DNA from: Loktanella sp.
Lineage (GTDB): Bacteria > Pseudomonadota > Alphaproteobacteria > Rhodobacterales > Rhodobacteraceae
Assembly (NCBI GenBank): GCA_017390475.1
Contig: JAFPBO010000004.1
Coordinates: 46,582-110,581, forward strand
DNA: 64,000 nucleotides
Reading direction: 5' to 3'
The translations under genes and the position numbers were made by a program. Positions 35,722 to 44,538 of this stretch are shown here, piece after piece (positions within the stretch are counted from its first letter, which is position 1; each line of letters starts with the position of its first letter). A model generated the notes under the pieces. That model did no database searches. It saw only the letters and a list, made by a program, of their open reading frames with translations, and was not told the DNA's origin.

Positions 35722-36042
35722 ATGAGCCAAGCAATTGATTTCCAACTTGATCCGATGGATGCCGCAGCGACAGAGGCCGCGGAACTGCTCAAAGCTTTGT
35801 CGAATCCCGGTCGTTTGCGGATACTTTGCGCCTTGGTGCCAGGTGAAATGTCAGTGGGAGAGCTGGAAACCGCTCTTGGTGCCAGCCAGTCCTATGTCTC
35901 GGGCCAGCTGTTGCGCCTGCGTAACGAAGGCCTGGTTGCCTGCACCCGCGACGGGCGCAACATCCGCTATCATTTATCTGACCCGAGGGTGCGCCCATTG
36001 CTGGAACGGATTTACGACATTTTCTGCCCTGCTGCGGAATAG
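35722..36042 (+). CDS. ArsR-family persulfide sensor, BigR/SqrR-like
   Basis: A 106-residue winged-helix repressor (MSVGELETALGASQSYVSGQLLRLRNEGLV). Cysteines at 36 (LRILCAL) and 102 (DIFCPAAE) are 66 residues apart, the same spacing as Cys41/Cys107 of SqrR, which form a tetrasulfide crosslink to sense persulfides; a third Cys is at 74. It is divergent from the sulfur operon it probably represses. The 3' end overlaps the convergent acyl-CoA dehydrogenase gene by 31 bp. Confidence 0.9.
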   Translation: MSQAIDFQLDPMDAAATEAAELLKALSNPGRLRILCALVPGEMSVGELETALGASQSYVSGQLLRLRNEGLVACTRDGRNIRYHLSDPRVRPLLERIYDIFCPAAE

Positions 36043-37244
36043 GCTGCCAGTTCGGCCCTTGCCACCTGCCTGCGATGCACCGCATCCGGTCCGTCCGCCA
36101 GCCGCAGGGTGCGCAGATGGGTCCATTGCCGCGCCAGTGGCGTATCCTGCGACACACCCGCTGCGCCGAACATCTGCACTGCCATATCGGTGATTTTCAG
36201 CGCGACAGCCGGGGCGACGACCTTGATCTGGGAAATCCACGGGGCGGCGGCGCGTTTATCGCCTTGGTCCATCATCCAGGCCGCTTTCAGGCACAGCAGG
36301 CGGGCCTGTTCGATCTCCATCCTTGCAGTGGCGATCAGATCGTAGTTTTCGCCCAGTTCCGCCAGACGTTTGCCAAAGGCGTCACGGCTGACGCTGCGTT
36401 CACACATCAGCGCCAGCGCCTTTTCCGCCTGACCGATGGCGCGCATGCAATGGTGGATGCGGCCGGGTCCCAGACGGCCTTGCGCGATCTCAAACCCGCG
36501 CCCTTCGCCGAGCAGCAGGTTTTCGGCAGGCACGCGGACATTGTCATAGCGGAAATGCATATGACCATGCGGCGCGTCATCATGGCCATAAACCTCCATC
36601 GCGCGCAGTTTCACGATACCGGGCGTATCGGCAGGCACCACGATCATTGAATGGCGCTGGTGTTTGGGCGCATCATCACTGGTGCGGACCATCACAATAT
36701 GTACCGCACAGCGCGGATCGCCGGCCCCGGTGGCCCACCATTTTTGGCCGTTCAGCACATAATCATCGCCGTCGCGGACGCAGGTCATCGCGATATTGGT
36801 GGCATCCGAACTGGCCACATCAGGTTCGGTCATCAGATAGGCCGACCGGATATCCCCCGCCATCAGCGGTTTCAGCCAACGCTCTTTCATGGCATCGGTG
36901 CCGTAGCGGGCGAACACCTCCATATTCCCGGTATCGGGGGCGTTGCAGTTGAACACTTCAGCCGCCAGATGGCTTTTGCCCATCTCCTCGGCCAGATAGG
37001 CATATTCGACGGTATTCAGGCTGGGACCATCCCGGAACGTGTCCCAGAAGTTCCACAGACCACGGTCGCGGGCCTTGGCCTTCAATCCTTCGAGGATTTC
37101 AGTCTGGCGCGGGGTGAATTGCCAACGATCCCCGATATCAACCTCGGCTAGAAATTCCGCATCAAGCGGCGCGATCTCGTCGCTGATCATCGCCTTGACG
37201 GCGGCAAGCACCGGCCGCAGCCGTTCGGTTTGTCCCAGATCCAT
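36012..37244 (-). CDS. Acyl-CoA dehydrogenase family protein (ACAD10/11-like)
   Basis: A 410-residue flavoenzyme of the acyl-CoA dehydrogenase fold: AYLMTEPDVASSDATNI (FAD loop), GQKWWATGAGD, and the C-terminal helical domain with MFGAAGVSQDTPLARQW. ATG 37244 has a GGAGG site; the extra N-terminal frame to 37376 is rejected. It is divergent from an APH-like phosphotransferase gene 91 bp away. In eukaryotic ACAD10/11 the two are fused and phosphorylate then dehydrate 4-hydroxyacyl-CoAs, so a similar pathway is plausible. Confidence 0.9.
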   Translation of the reverse strand: MDLGQTERLRPVLAAVKAMISDEIAPLDAEFLAEVDIGDRWQFTPRQTEILEGLKAKARDRGLWNFWDTFRDGPSLNTVEYAYLAEEMGKSHLAAEVFNCNAPDTGNMEVFARYGTDAMKERWLKPLMAGDIRSAYLMTEPDVASSDATNIAMTCVRDGDDYVLNGQKWWATGAGDPRCAVHIVMVRTSDDAPKHQRHSMIVVPADTPGIVKLRAMEVYGHDDAPHGHMHFRYDNVRVPAENLLLGEGRGFEIAQGRLGPGRIHHCMRAIGQAEKALALMCERSVSRDAFGKRLAELGENYDLIATARMEIEQARLLCLKAAWMMDQGDKRAAAPWISQIKVVAPAVALKITDMAVQMFGAAGVSQDTPLARQWTHLRTLRLADGPDAVHRRQVARAELAAYSAAGQKMS

Positions 37245-37335
37245 GGTGATCCTCCCCAACGTCATCGTGCACCGGGCGGGCGCAGTGTCAATCAAAGGGT
37301 TGCGCAACTTGGCGTCACATGGGCGTAATACCGGG

Positions 37336-38379
37336 ATGGAGGACGCCGCCAAAGATCTGGGAATGACACTTGCCACGCTTGACGGCTATCTGTCGGCGAC
37401 GGTGCCGGGATTTGCGGATGCGCAAGAGGTCAGCAAATTCGGCACGGGTCAGTCCAACCCGACCTATCTGATCACTGCCGCCAGCGGACGCTATGTGCTG
37501 CGTAGCAAACCGCCCGGTGATCTGTTGCCGTCGGCGCATGCGGTCGATCGTGAATTCCGCGTCATGCGCGCACTGTCGGATACGGCGGTGCCGGTGCCAC
37601 CGGTGCTGCATCTGGCCGATGCCGCTGCATCCCCCAGCGGGCGCGCGTTTTTCGTCATGGATTATCTGCCGGGGCGGATTTTTTGGGACCCGGCCTTGCC
37701 CGAACTGGGGCAGGGCGAACGCGGTGCGATCTATGACGCGATGAACGCAGCCCTTGCCGCCTTGCATGACGTCGATGTGGCAAAAATCGGCCTGTCGGAT
37801 TTCGGCAAGCCCGGCAATTACTTTGCCCGCCAGCTGGATCGATGGGGGCGGCAATATCTTGCCAGCGTGACCGAACCTTCGGCAGATATGGCGGAGATCA
37901 TGCGCTGGCTGGACCAGAACATGCCCGCCGATGACGGGCAGGTCGCGCTGGTGCATGGCGACTGGCGGCTCGACAACATGATTTTCGCACCCGATATGCC
38001 GGTGATCAGCGGTGTGCTGGATTGGGAATTATCGACCCTGGGACATCCGATGGCCGATCTGGCCTATCAATGCATGCAATGGCGCCTGCCCAATGACGGC
38101 AAAATGCGCGGGCTGGGCGGGGTCGACCGCGCAGCTATCGGGCTGCCGTCTGAACAGGATTACGTGGCGGCCTATTGCGCCCGGCGCAATCTGCCCGGCA
38201 TCGACAATTGGCCATTCTATCTGGTATTTGCGTTTTTTCGTTTGGCCGCGATCCTTGCGGGGGTCGCTGCACGCGCCGACAGTGGTAATGCATCCAACCC
38301 GACATTGGCGCGGGCCTATGGGCAGGCCGTGCCCGCGCTGGCCGGGCTTGCCTTGCAGGTGATCGACGACGGGCCTTAA
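37336..38379 (+). CDS. APH-like phosphotransferase (ACAD10/11 kinase-domain homologue)
   Basis: A 347-residue aminoglycoside-phosphotransferase-fold kinase. The Gly-rich N-lobe FGTGQSNPTYLI, YVLRSKPPG, catalytic loop LVHGDWRLDNMIF and metal-binding LDWELSTLGHP are intact. Homologues fused to acyl-CoA dehydrogenase phosphorylate 4-hydroxyacyl-CoA. ATG 37336 is chosen; ATG 37363 is an alternative. It is divergent from the acyl-CoA dehydrogenase gene, and its end overlaps the small membrane-protein gene by 4 bp. Confidence 0.88.
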   Translation: MEDAAKDLGMTLATLDGYLSATVPGFADAQEVSKFGTGQSNPTYLITAASGRYVLRSKPPGDLLPSAHAVDREFRVMRALSDTAVPVPPVLHLADAAASPSGRAFFVMDYLPGRIFWDPALPELGQGERGAIYDAMNAALAALHDVDVAKIGLSDFGKPGNYFARQLDRWGRQYLASVTEPSADMAEIMRWLDQNMPADDGQVALVHGDWRLDNMIFAPDMPVISGVLDWELSTLGHPMADLAYQCMQWRLPNDGKMRGLGGVDRAAIGLPSEQDYVAAYCARRNLPGIDNWPFYLVFAFFRLAAILAGVAARADSGNASNPTLARAYGQAVPALAGLALQVIDDGP

Positions 38380-38591
38380 CCCAGCATCAGGCCCAATGCG
38401 ACGGTCATCAACCCGATGACCGAGATGAACAGCGCCCCCAGATTGATCGGCAGCACCTTTGCCATTCTGGCGCGCATGTCTTCGTCCGACAGATTGGCGC
38501 GTTTGGCTTTCACCACGATCACAATGCTGTAAACGATCCCCGCCAGGCCGACCACCGACAGGCCCGCCCCGATTGCAACAATGATGTCCAT
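38376..38591 (-). CDS. Small two-helix membrane protein
   Basis: A 71-residue protein with two hydrophobic helices (IVAIGAGLSVVGLAGIVYSIVIV and LGALFISVIGLMTVALGLML) separated by a charged loop (KAKRANLSDEDMRARMAK). ATG 38591 follows a GGAGA site. Family not recognised; function unknown. It converges on the phosphotransferase gene (4-bp overlap) and is divergent from gapR. Confidence 0.75.
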   Translation of the reverse strand: MDIIVAIGAGLSVVGLAGIVYSIVIVVKAKRANLSDEDMRARMAKVLPINLGALFISVIGLMTVALGLMLG

Positions 38592-38699
38592 GCCGTTCTC
38601 CGCTGTTTTGCCTGCCCTAGCGCGGCCAGTCGCGCGCTGCAAGGGTTGCGGGTCACCAGACCAACAGCTAACAAACCCCAACCCCGCCAGGAGAGCGCC

Positions 38700-38960
38700 A
38701 TGAACGATTCAATCACCGAGACCACATCATCCGTCGCCGCCGAAGAGCTGCGCCAGTTCATCGAACGTTATGAGCGGCTGGAGGCGGAAAAGAAAGACAT
38801 CGCCGATGCCCAGAAAGAGGTCATGGCCGAGGCGAAGGGCCGCGGTTACGACACCAAGGTGCTGCGCAAGATCATTGCTATCCGCAAACGCGACGCCAAT
38901 GATCTGGCCGAAGAAGAAGCAGTGATGGATCTGTATATGGCAGCGCTTGGCATGTCCTGA
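38700..38960 (+). CDS. gapR: DUF2312 protein, GapR-like nucleoid-associated protein
   Basis: An 86-residue helical protein: LRQFIERYERLEAEKKDIADA, then KEVMAEAKGRGYDTKVLRKII and RKRDANDLAEEEAVMDLYM. This is the DUF2312/GapR family, which in Caulobacter binds overtwisted AT-rich DNA ahead of replication and transcription forks. A GGAG site sits just before ATG 38700. Gene symbol assigned by family resemblance. Confidence 0.92.
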   Translation: MNDSITETTSSVAAEELRQFIERYERLEAEKKDIADAQKEVMAEAKGRGYDTKVLRKIIAIRKRDANDLAEEEAVMDLYMAALGMS

Positions 38961-38983
38961 AACACGCTGCCGGTTGCTGCGCG

Positions 38984-39865
38984 CTAGGTGAACGGCAATA
39001 GCAGTTCGACGCCGTCCATACTGGCAATCACCTCCAGGTCCTGCGCATAAAGCCGGGTCAGATGATCGACCAGATCGGCGTCAAGTTCGGCGATCTCGAT
39101 CTCATCCTCGACCGCGTCGGGGATCGCATGACCGGTCCATATCTCGGCGATGAGGGCGTGACGGTCGGCATCGCTGGCGTCCGGGTGCCGGGCGATTTGT
39201 TCAGATACAGCCGCCAGCCCGGCCGGGGTCAGGATGCGGGCCAGAAGATCCAGACCGCCTGCGATCGTGGTCTGCGGATCGGCACCCGACAGGCGGCGGA
39301 TCAGCTGATCCCACAGCAGCGGCGTATCCTCATTACACCACACGGTCAGCGGCGTATCCGGTGCGGCCTTCTTGATCCGGCGCAGAACATCGGACCAGCG
39401 CAGGTCTTCGGGTGCCAGCGCGCCCAGATAGGCATCCAGGCTGCCGGGTTTGACCCTTTGCACGGTTTCCTGCAGAAAACTGGCCGGGTTCCTGATCCCG
39501 TAGAACAAGGCGATTTCTTCATCGGGAAACAGGCGGTGCAGGGCGCGGACCTTGGTTTCGGCCTGCGGATAAAACATGTCATGGTCGAAAATCCGGGCCG
39601 GCACACTGATGAAATTGTCATTGCTCAGGACCAAACGCCGCAGATTGTCGGTTTCCGTGATCGCCGCCAGCAGGATGTCGCCGCTGTCCGGGTCCGGTTG
39701 AGTGCCGATAATGCGCTGGATCGCCTCGCGGATCAGGCTGCGGTATTTGCCGGGGCCGGGCACGCCGATCCCTTGCTGCAAAAGGACATCGGCATTCTTC
39801 AGCACGGATTTAAGCAAACGATCCTCGTCGGTGCAATTTGCGCCGATATGAAAGGCAATCTGCAT
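38984..39865 (-). CDS. Hypothetical protein, possible sulfotransferase-like fold
   Basis: A 293-residue protein without signal peptide or membrane segments. It opens MQIAFHIGANCTDEDRLLK and contains IREAIQRIIGT, FYGIRNPASFLQETVQ and TVWCNEDTPLLWDQLI. The IAFHIG...TDEDRLL opening and the Arg-Asn-Pro segment are reminiscent of sulfotransferase-like proteins of roseobacters, but no clear PAPS-binding loop is visible. Strongly acidic at the C-terminus. Function not assigned. Confidence 0.75.
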   Translation of the reverse strand: MQIAFHIGANCTDEDRLLKSVLKNADVLLQQGIGVPGPGKYRSLIREAIQRIIGTQPDPDSGDILLAAITETDNLRRLVLSNDNFISVPARIFDHDMFYPQAETKVRALHRLFPDEEIALFYGIRNPASFLQETVQRVKPGSLDAYLGALAPEDLRWSDVLRRIKKAAPDTPLTVWCNEDTPLLWDQLIRRLSGADPQTTIAGGLDLLARILTPAGLAAVSEQIARHPDASDADRHALIAEIWTGHAIPDAVEDEIEIAELDADLVDHLTRLYAQDLEVIASMDGVELLLPFT

Positions 39866-39945
39866 GAAACATCCTCGCGTTTTTGCTGCATTACAGCATA
39901 GCGGGCATTCTGGACAGTGAAACCCGTTTCGCTTAAGTCAGCGGG

Positions 39946-41601
39946 ATGTCCGATCAAATCCGTCAGATTTACACAGGGAAATTGCAGCGCCGCCGGATTG
40001 ATCCATGGTCGGTCGGGGCATTTCTGATCGCTGTCATGGTGCTGGTGCCGATTGTGGCGGTGGTCTGGTTTGCACTGACCCCGACCGAGAATATCTGGCC
40101 ACATCTGCTGCGCACCACTTTGCCGCGCTATCTGACGAATACGGCAGTGCTGATGCTTTGTGTCGGCGCGCTTTCGGCTGTGGTGGGGACAGGCGCGGCC
40201 TGGCTGGTGGTGATGTACCGATTCCCCGGACGCCGCCTGCTGCAATGGGCCTTGCTGATGCCGTTGGCTGTGCCAGCCTATGTCGGGGCCTATGCGCTGG
40301 TGGATTTTCTGGAATATGCCGGTCCTGTACAGACCGCCCTGCGCGACACCTTTGGCTGGCAATCCTCGCGCGATTACTGGTTTCCCGCGATTCGGACCCG
40401 GCAAGCGGCGATCCTGGTGCTGACGGCTGCACTTTATCCCTATGTCTACATCCTCGCGCGCGCCGCGTTTCGCGAACAATCCGGCTCTGCCTTTGAAGTG
40501 GCCCGCGCCTTGGGGGCAGGGGCTTGGGGCCGGTTCTTTCGCGTCGGTCTGCCGCTGGCGCGCCCGGCGATTGCGGCGGCGGTGGCCATCGTGATGATGG
40601 AAACCGTGAATGATTTCGGCACCGTCGATTATTTCGCGGTGCAGACCCTGACGACGGGTATCTTTTCAGTCTGGCTGCAGGGGGGCAATCTGGGTGGTGC
40701 CGCGCAATTGGCGACCACCATGCTCAGCGTCATTGTCCTTCTGGTGCTGGCCGAAAAGTTGAGCCGCCGCAAAATCCGGGTCTTCGGCTCGGCCCGCGGC
40801 ACCCGCCCTGTCGCGCCAGAGGCATTGTCCGGCTGGAAAGCCTGGACCGCGACAGCGCTCTGTCTGTTGCCGGTGCTGTTCGGCTTTGTCCTGCCGGTCA
40901 CCGTGATCCTGAGCCATGCTTTCGATGCGGGCATGTGGTTGGCCCCGGGCCTGCGGCGCGCGGTCACACATACGATCACAGTGGGCGGGATTGCGGCAGT
41001 GCTGACGGTGCTGGGCGGTGTGTTCATGGTTTACGGCGTGCGCTTGTCGCGCCGCGATCTGCCACGGCTGCTGATGCCGGTGACCGCCATCGGCTATGCC
41101 GCGCCGGGGGCGGTGCTGGGACTGGGCATTCTGGTGCCGCTGGCGGCCTTTGACAACCGACTGGCCGATGCGATCGTCGCTATGGGCTTTGCCGATCCCG
41201 GGCTGATTTTCACCGGATCTGCGGCGGCTTTGGTGCTGGCCTATGTGGTCCGTTTCTTTGCAATTGCGCAAGGGACTGCCGATGCTGCCCTTGGCCGGGT
41301 GCCACCCAGCCTGCCGATGGCGGCGCGGTCGCTGGGGCGCAGTGCCGGCGGCACCCTGCGCGCGGTGCATCTGCCCCTGGTGCGCGCCTCGATGGGATCG
41401 GCCCTGCTGCTGGTGTTTGTCGATATCGTCAAGGAATTGCCTGCAACCTTGCTGCTGCGGCCCTTCAACTATGAAACACTGGCAACGCGGGTCCATGCCA
41501 AAGCCTCGCTCGAAAATCTGTCAGAGGCGGCACCAGCCGCGCTGATGATCACGCTGGTCGGTATGGTGGCCGTGGCTTTGCTGGCGCGGGCGAACCGGTA
41601 A
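39946..41601 (+). CDS. Iron-type ABC transporter permease (FbpB/SfuB-like)
   Basis: A 551-residue integral membrane protein with two fused permease domains and about twelve helices. Each half carries an EAA-like loop: FREQSGSAFEVARALGAGAWGRFFRVGLPLARPA and the second half AARSLGRSAGGTLRAVHLPLVRAS. This is the layout of ferric-iron uptake permeases. Neither a periplasmic binding protein nor an ATPase gene is adjacent, so its partners are elsewhere. tRNA-Thr follows about 100 bp downstream. Confidence 0.92.
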   Translation: MSDQIRQIYTGKLQRRRIDPWSVGAFLIAVMVLVPIVAVVWFALTPTENIWPHLLRTTLPRYLTNTAVLMLCVGALSAVVGTGAAWLVVMYRFPGRRLLQWALLMPLAVPAYVGAYALVDFLEYAGPVQTALRDTFGWQSSRDYWFPAIRTRQAAILVLTAALYPYVYILARAAFREQSGSAFEVARALGAGAWGRFFRVGLPLARPAIAAAVAIVMMETVNDFGTVDYFAVQTLTTGIFSVWLQGGNLGGAAQLATTMLSVIVLLVLAEKLSRRKIRVFGSARGTRPVAPEALSGWKAWTATALCLLPVLFGFVLPVTVILSHAFDAGMWLAPGLRRAVTHTITVGGIAAVLTVLGGVFMVYGVRLSRRDLPRLLMPVTAIGYAAPGAVLGLGILVPLAAFDNRLADAIVAMGFADPGLIFTGSAAALVLAYVVRFFAIAQGTADAALGRVPPSLPMAARSLGRSAGGTLRAVHLPLVRASMGSALLLVFVDIVKELPATLLLRPFNYETLATRVHAKASLENLSEAAPAALMITLVGMVAVALLARANR

Positions 41602-41705
41602 GCCTGGCAGAAAAATATTTGCACGATTTCCATCAGATCGGCATTGCCAGACCACATTTCCGCCTGCTATACGCCCGCAACCGAGGCAATTTGCCCGGCA
41701 CCAGT

Positions 41706-41781
41706 GCCCCTATAGCTCAGCTGGTAGAGCAACTGATTTGTAATCAGTAGGTCCGCGGTTCGAGTCCGTGTGGGGGCACCA
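41706..41781 (+). tRNA. tRNA-Thr (anticodon TGT)
   Basis: A 76-nt cloverleaf with encoded CCA. The acceptor pairs GCCCCTA with TGGGGGC; the D-arm is AGCTCAGCTGGTAGAGC; the anticodon stem ACTGA/TCAGT holds loop TTTGTAA (anticodon TGT at 41739-41741); the T-arm is CGCGG-TTCGAGT-CCGTG. tRNA genes often serve as integration sites; stress genes follow, but no att duplication was seen within the window. Confidence 0.97.
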
Positions 41782-42023
41782 GATCACTCTATGATCATTC
41801 TTTTTTCAACGATACAAGGCCGTTAGCTCTTCCCGAAGGACACATTTCGGGGCACTGAGAATGGCTATGACCGTGAAGCTGATGCACGGTGACGTGATTG
41901 CGCGGGCTCGGCTCCGGCCTCATTTCAAGACCAGAACGATGGACGCCCTTGGTCCAGCTGGACGCAGCGTTGCTGCCATCGCTCCCTCCCTCTGCGTCGC
42001 TGTGCTTGCCAATGGCCGCTGAT

Positions 42024-42064
42024 ATCGTTACCTGACGATGCATATTCATCGCCTATCGACGATA
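42024..42064 (+). promoter_or_regulatory. Candidate ArsR operator region
   Basis: Two inverted repeats lie just ahead of the arsR-like gene: ATCGT-N6-ACGAT (42024-42039) and the 11-bp palindrome TATCGACGATA (42054-42064), with GATG-N6-CATC between them. The stretch is AT-richer than its surroundings and ends 15 bp before the start codon. The 240 bp between the tRNA and here contain no convincing gene. Confidence 0.45.
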
Positions 42065-42079
42065 AAGGATGTGTCAACC

Positions 42080-42424
42080 ATGCTGGACCGCAAGACAGAA
42101 GCCGTGTCGTCACCGCCGCCGGCCGACCAGATCTCTGCCGTTGCCAAAGCCTTTGCGCATCCGGTGCGGGTCCGGATCATCAGCTTTCTGCTGTCCAGAC
42201 CGGGTTGCATCGGTGGTGATATTGTCGATCAGGTGGGGTTGGCGCAATCGACCGTGTCCGAACATCTGCGCATCCTGAAAGACGCGGGCGTCGTGCGCGG
42301 CACGATTGATCACCCACGGATCTGCTATGCGCTGGACCCGGCTGCGCTGTCCCCCTTGCGCGACATGATCGCGGCGATTGAAGCGCGCCCGCCAGAGAGC
42401 GATAGCACTTGCCGCCCCCAGTGA
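42080..42424 (+). CDS. arsR: ArsR-family regulator of arsenite resistance
   Basis: A 114-residue winged-helix repressor: AKAFAHPVRVRIISFLLSRPGC, GGDIVDQVGLAQSTVSEHLRILKDAGVV and a beta-wing VRGTIDHPRICYAL. Cysteines at the end of helix (PGC), in the wing (ICY) and near the C-terminus (STCRPQ) could bind As(III), but the classic CVC motif is absent. ATG 42080 is preferred over the upstream frame start at 42038. It is 54 bp ahead of an ACR3 pump gene, the usual arsR-acr3 order. Confidence 0.88.
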   Translation: MLDRKTEAVSSPPPADQISAVAKAFAHPVRVRIISFLLSRPGCIGGDIVDQVGLAQSTVSEHLRILKDAGVVRGTIDHPRICYALDPAALSPLRDMIAAIEARPPESDSTCRPQ

Positions 42425-42478
42425 CCCGCACGCCGGACCGTCACGCTAATTCCACAGACCATAAGGACGATATCACCC

Positions 42479-43555
42479 ATGTCAGCATTTGAACGCTATC
42501 TTTCGCTCTGGGTTGCGCTGGCACTGGTCGCAGGTCTGGCGCTGGGTCAGGTCGCGCCGGGGCTGGTAAACTTTCTGGCCTCGCTGGAATATGGTGCGGT
42601 GAATTTCGTCATCGCGATCCTGATCTGGTTCATGGTCTATCCAATGATGGTCGCGGTCGATTTTTCCAGCCTCGGGCGTGTGCATGAACGGCCCAAGGGC
42701 ATGATCATCACGCTGGCGGTGAACTGGCTGATCAAGCCATTCACTATGGCGGCTTTGGGCGTCTTGTTCTTTGAGTGGCTGTTTGCACCCTTCATAGCGC
42801 CCGGCACCAGTGGCCAATATATTGCAGGTCTGATCCTGCTGGGGGCGGCACCTTGTACGGCGATGGTCTTTGTCTGGTCACAACTGACGAGGGGTGACCC
42901 CAATTATACGCTGGCGCAGGTGTCGCTGAATGATGTGATCATGGTCTTTGCCTATGCACCGATCGTGGCCTTGCTGCTGGGTGTTACAGATATCATTGTG
43001 CCATGGATGACGCTGCTGTTGTCGGTCGGCCTTTATGTCGTGGTCCCGCTGGGAGCAGGCATTCTGACACGGCTGCTGATGACCCGCCGCGCCGCAGGTC
43101 CCGCGCAGGCAGAGGCGGCGGTCGCCGCGTTTACCGCGCGGGTCAAGCCATTGTCGATCATTGGCCTGCTGGCAACTGTCGTGCTGTTGTTCGGCTTTCA
43201 GGGCGAAGTGATCCTGGCGCAGCCGCTGGTCATTGTGATGATCGCGGTTCCGCTGTTGATCCAATCCTACGGCATGTTTGCCGTCGCCTATTGGGCGGCC
43301 AAGGCGTGGCGGGTGCCGCATAATGTGGCGGCCCCCTGCGCGCTGATCGGCACGTCGAATTTCTTTGAACTGGCGGTTGCGGTGGCCATCGGGCTGTTCG
43401 GTTTGAATTCCATCGCGGCGCTTGTCACTGTCGTCGGCGTGCTGGTCGAGGTGCCGGTGATGCTGTCCTTGGTCTGGTTTGCCAACCGGACAAGGCATTG
43501 GTTCCCGCAAGAGGAAACAGCGATCCGCGCAGCCCGGATGCGGCGGCCCGGCTGA
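42479..43555 (+). CDS. acr3: Arsenite efflux permease, ACR3 family
   Basis: A 358-residue transporter with about ten membrane segments. The conserved region [15 protein letters not shown] holds the Cys needed for arsenite transport in this family, and [17 protein letters not shown] repeats the pattern in the second half (inverted-repeat fold). It exports As(III) using the proton gradient. Its expression is probably controlled by the ArsR-type repressor encoded just upstream. No arsenate reductase gene is adjacent. Confidence 0.95.
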   Translation: MSAFERYLSLWVALALVAGLALGQVAPGLVNFLASLEYGAVNFVIAILIWFMVYPMMVAVDFSSLGRVHERPKGMIITLAVNWLIKPFTMAALGVLFFEWLFAPFIAPGTSGQYIAGLILLGAAPCTAMVFVWSQLTRGDPNYTLAQVSLNDVIMVFAYAPIVALLLGVTDIIVPWMTLLLSVGLYVVVPLGAGILTRLLMTRRAAGPAQAEAAVAAFTARVKPLSIIGLLATVVLLFGFQGEVILAQPLVIVMIAVPLLIQSYGMFAVAYWAAKAWRVPHNVAAPCALIGTSNFFELAVAVAIGLFGLNSIAALVTVVGVLVEVPVMLSLVWFANRTRHWFPQEETAIRAARMRRPG

Positions 43556-43573
43556 CCGGGCTCGCTTTCCGAC

Positions 43574-44434
43574 CTAGCTCTGCACCGCTTTTAACAATTC
43601 CCGCCCCGCCATCTGCCCCAATGCGCTGCTTGCCAGAGGGCTGTCACCGGTCAGCAGTTTGCCATCCATGCAAGTGGCACCGGTGACCAATCTGTTGGTG
43701 ATCCTGAACCCCTGCGCGGTCAGCCGTTCGCCGAATTTCCACGTCAGTTTGCCCGGCATATAGCCGATCCGCGGCGTATGGGCGTCCACGAAATCGGAAA
43801 AGGCGGTGATCCTTTTACCACGGAATGGATTGGTATCGCCCAAGGCAAGAAAGGCCGCCGGTCCGTGGCAGAGCGAGATCACGAATTTATCCTGTGCCGC
43901 AGCCCATGTCAGCACCGCCCGCATCGCCTGGCTGTCGGGCAAATCCATCAGCGCCCCATGTCCGCCCGGAATGAAGACGCCGATATAATCACTGTCCGGG
44001 CCAAGCCTGTCGGCGACCACCTGCGACAATGTCAGCGGCTGTTCAAAGTGATCTAGATGGCTTTTGTAAAAGGCTTTGATCGAAGCATCTTTTGCGGGCA
44101 TCGCCCAATGTTCGAATTTTACGGCAGTGCCGGACAGGGTGGCAATGTCGAAACCAAAGCCCGCCTTTTCCATATGATACATCGGGACCAGCGTTTCGAC
44201 CGGATGGTTACCGGTCGAAAAATACGTGCCATTGGCCATTTCCAGATATTGCTGATCCGATCCGACGACCAGAATTTTCCAGCGCCCGCCCTGATAGGGT
44301 GCGGGATAGTCGCTGCCGCGCAGATCAGTCTTGGCGACGGTGAACAATCGCAATGACAGCGGCGAGGGGGCGAATGCATTCGGGTACCCGCTGTCAGGTG
44401 TCGGTTCGGTGCTTTTGATCAGGGGGATGGACAT
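43574..44434 (-). CDS. hchA: Hsp31-type protein/nucleic acid deglycase (glyoxalase III)
   Basis: A 286-residue DJ-1/PfpI-superfamily protein. The nucleophile elbow ISLCHGPAAF gives C189 and H190, matching C185/H186 of E. coli HchA; E80 (NHPVE) and H87 (MYHME) fit the metal site. It repairs methylglyoxal-glycated proteins or converts methylglyoxal to lactate. ATG 44434 has a GGAG site 7 bp upstream. Divergent from a tetR/reductase pair, with a shared operator between. Confidence 0.93.
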   Translation of the reverse strand: MSIPLIKSTEPTPDSGYPNAFAPSPLSLRLFTVAKTDLRGSDYPAPYQGGRWKILVVGSDQQYLEMANGTYFSTGNHPVETLVPMYHMEKAGFGFDIATLSGTAVKFEHWAMPAKDASIKAFYKSHLDHFEQPLTLSQVVADRLGPDSDYIGVFIPGGHGALMDLPDSQAMRAVLTWAAAQDKFVISLCHGPAAFLALGDTNPFRGKRITAFSDFVDAHTPRIGYMPGKLTWKFGERLTAQGFRITNRLVTGATCMDGKLLTGDSPLASSALGQMAGRELLKAVQS

Positions 44435-44503
44435 CACATTTCTCCATGGGGGTCGGGCCATCATATGGGGCGGAGGATATGCCAAAGTTTTTCGCATGTC
44501 CAC

Positions 44504-44518
44504 TAGACGACCGGTCTA
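44504..44518 (+). promoter_or_regulatory. NemR-like TetR operator
   Basis: TAGACGACCGGTCTA is an inverted repeat (TAGAC / GTCTA, 5-bp spacer) in the 104-bp divergent gap between hchA and tetR. It resembles the TAGACC-GGTCTA box of NemR-type electrophile sensors. It ends 20 bp before the tetR start, so it probably covers that promoter. Confidence 0.65.
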
Positions 44519-44538
44519 CTGGTTCCTATATGGCCTGT

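Noticed and set aside
37039-37335. Upstream extension of the APH-like kinase
   Set aside because: This stretch is antisense to the acyl-CoA dehydrogenase N-terminus and not protein-like; the kinase fold starts after ATG 37336.
41795-42049. 84-residue minus-strand frame after the tRNA
   Set aside because: No ribosome site, no recognisable domain, and it runs through the arsR operator region.
41706-42079. Genomic-island attachment site at tRNA-Thr
   Set aside because: Stress genes follow the tRNA, but no duplication of the tRNA 3' end and no integrase gene were found in the window.
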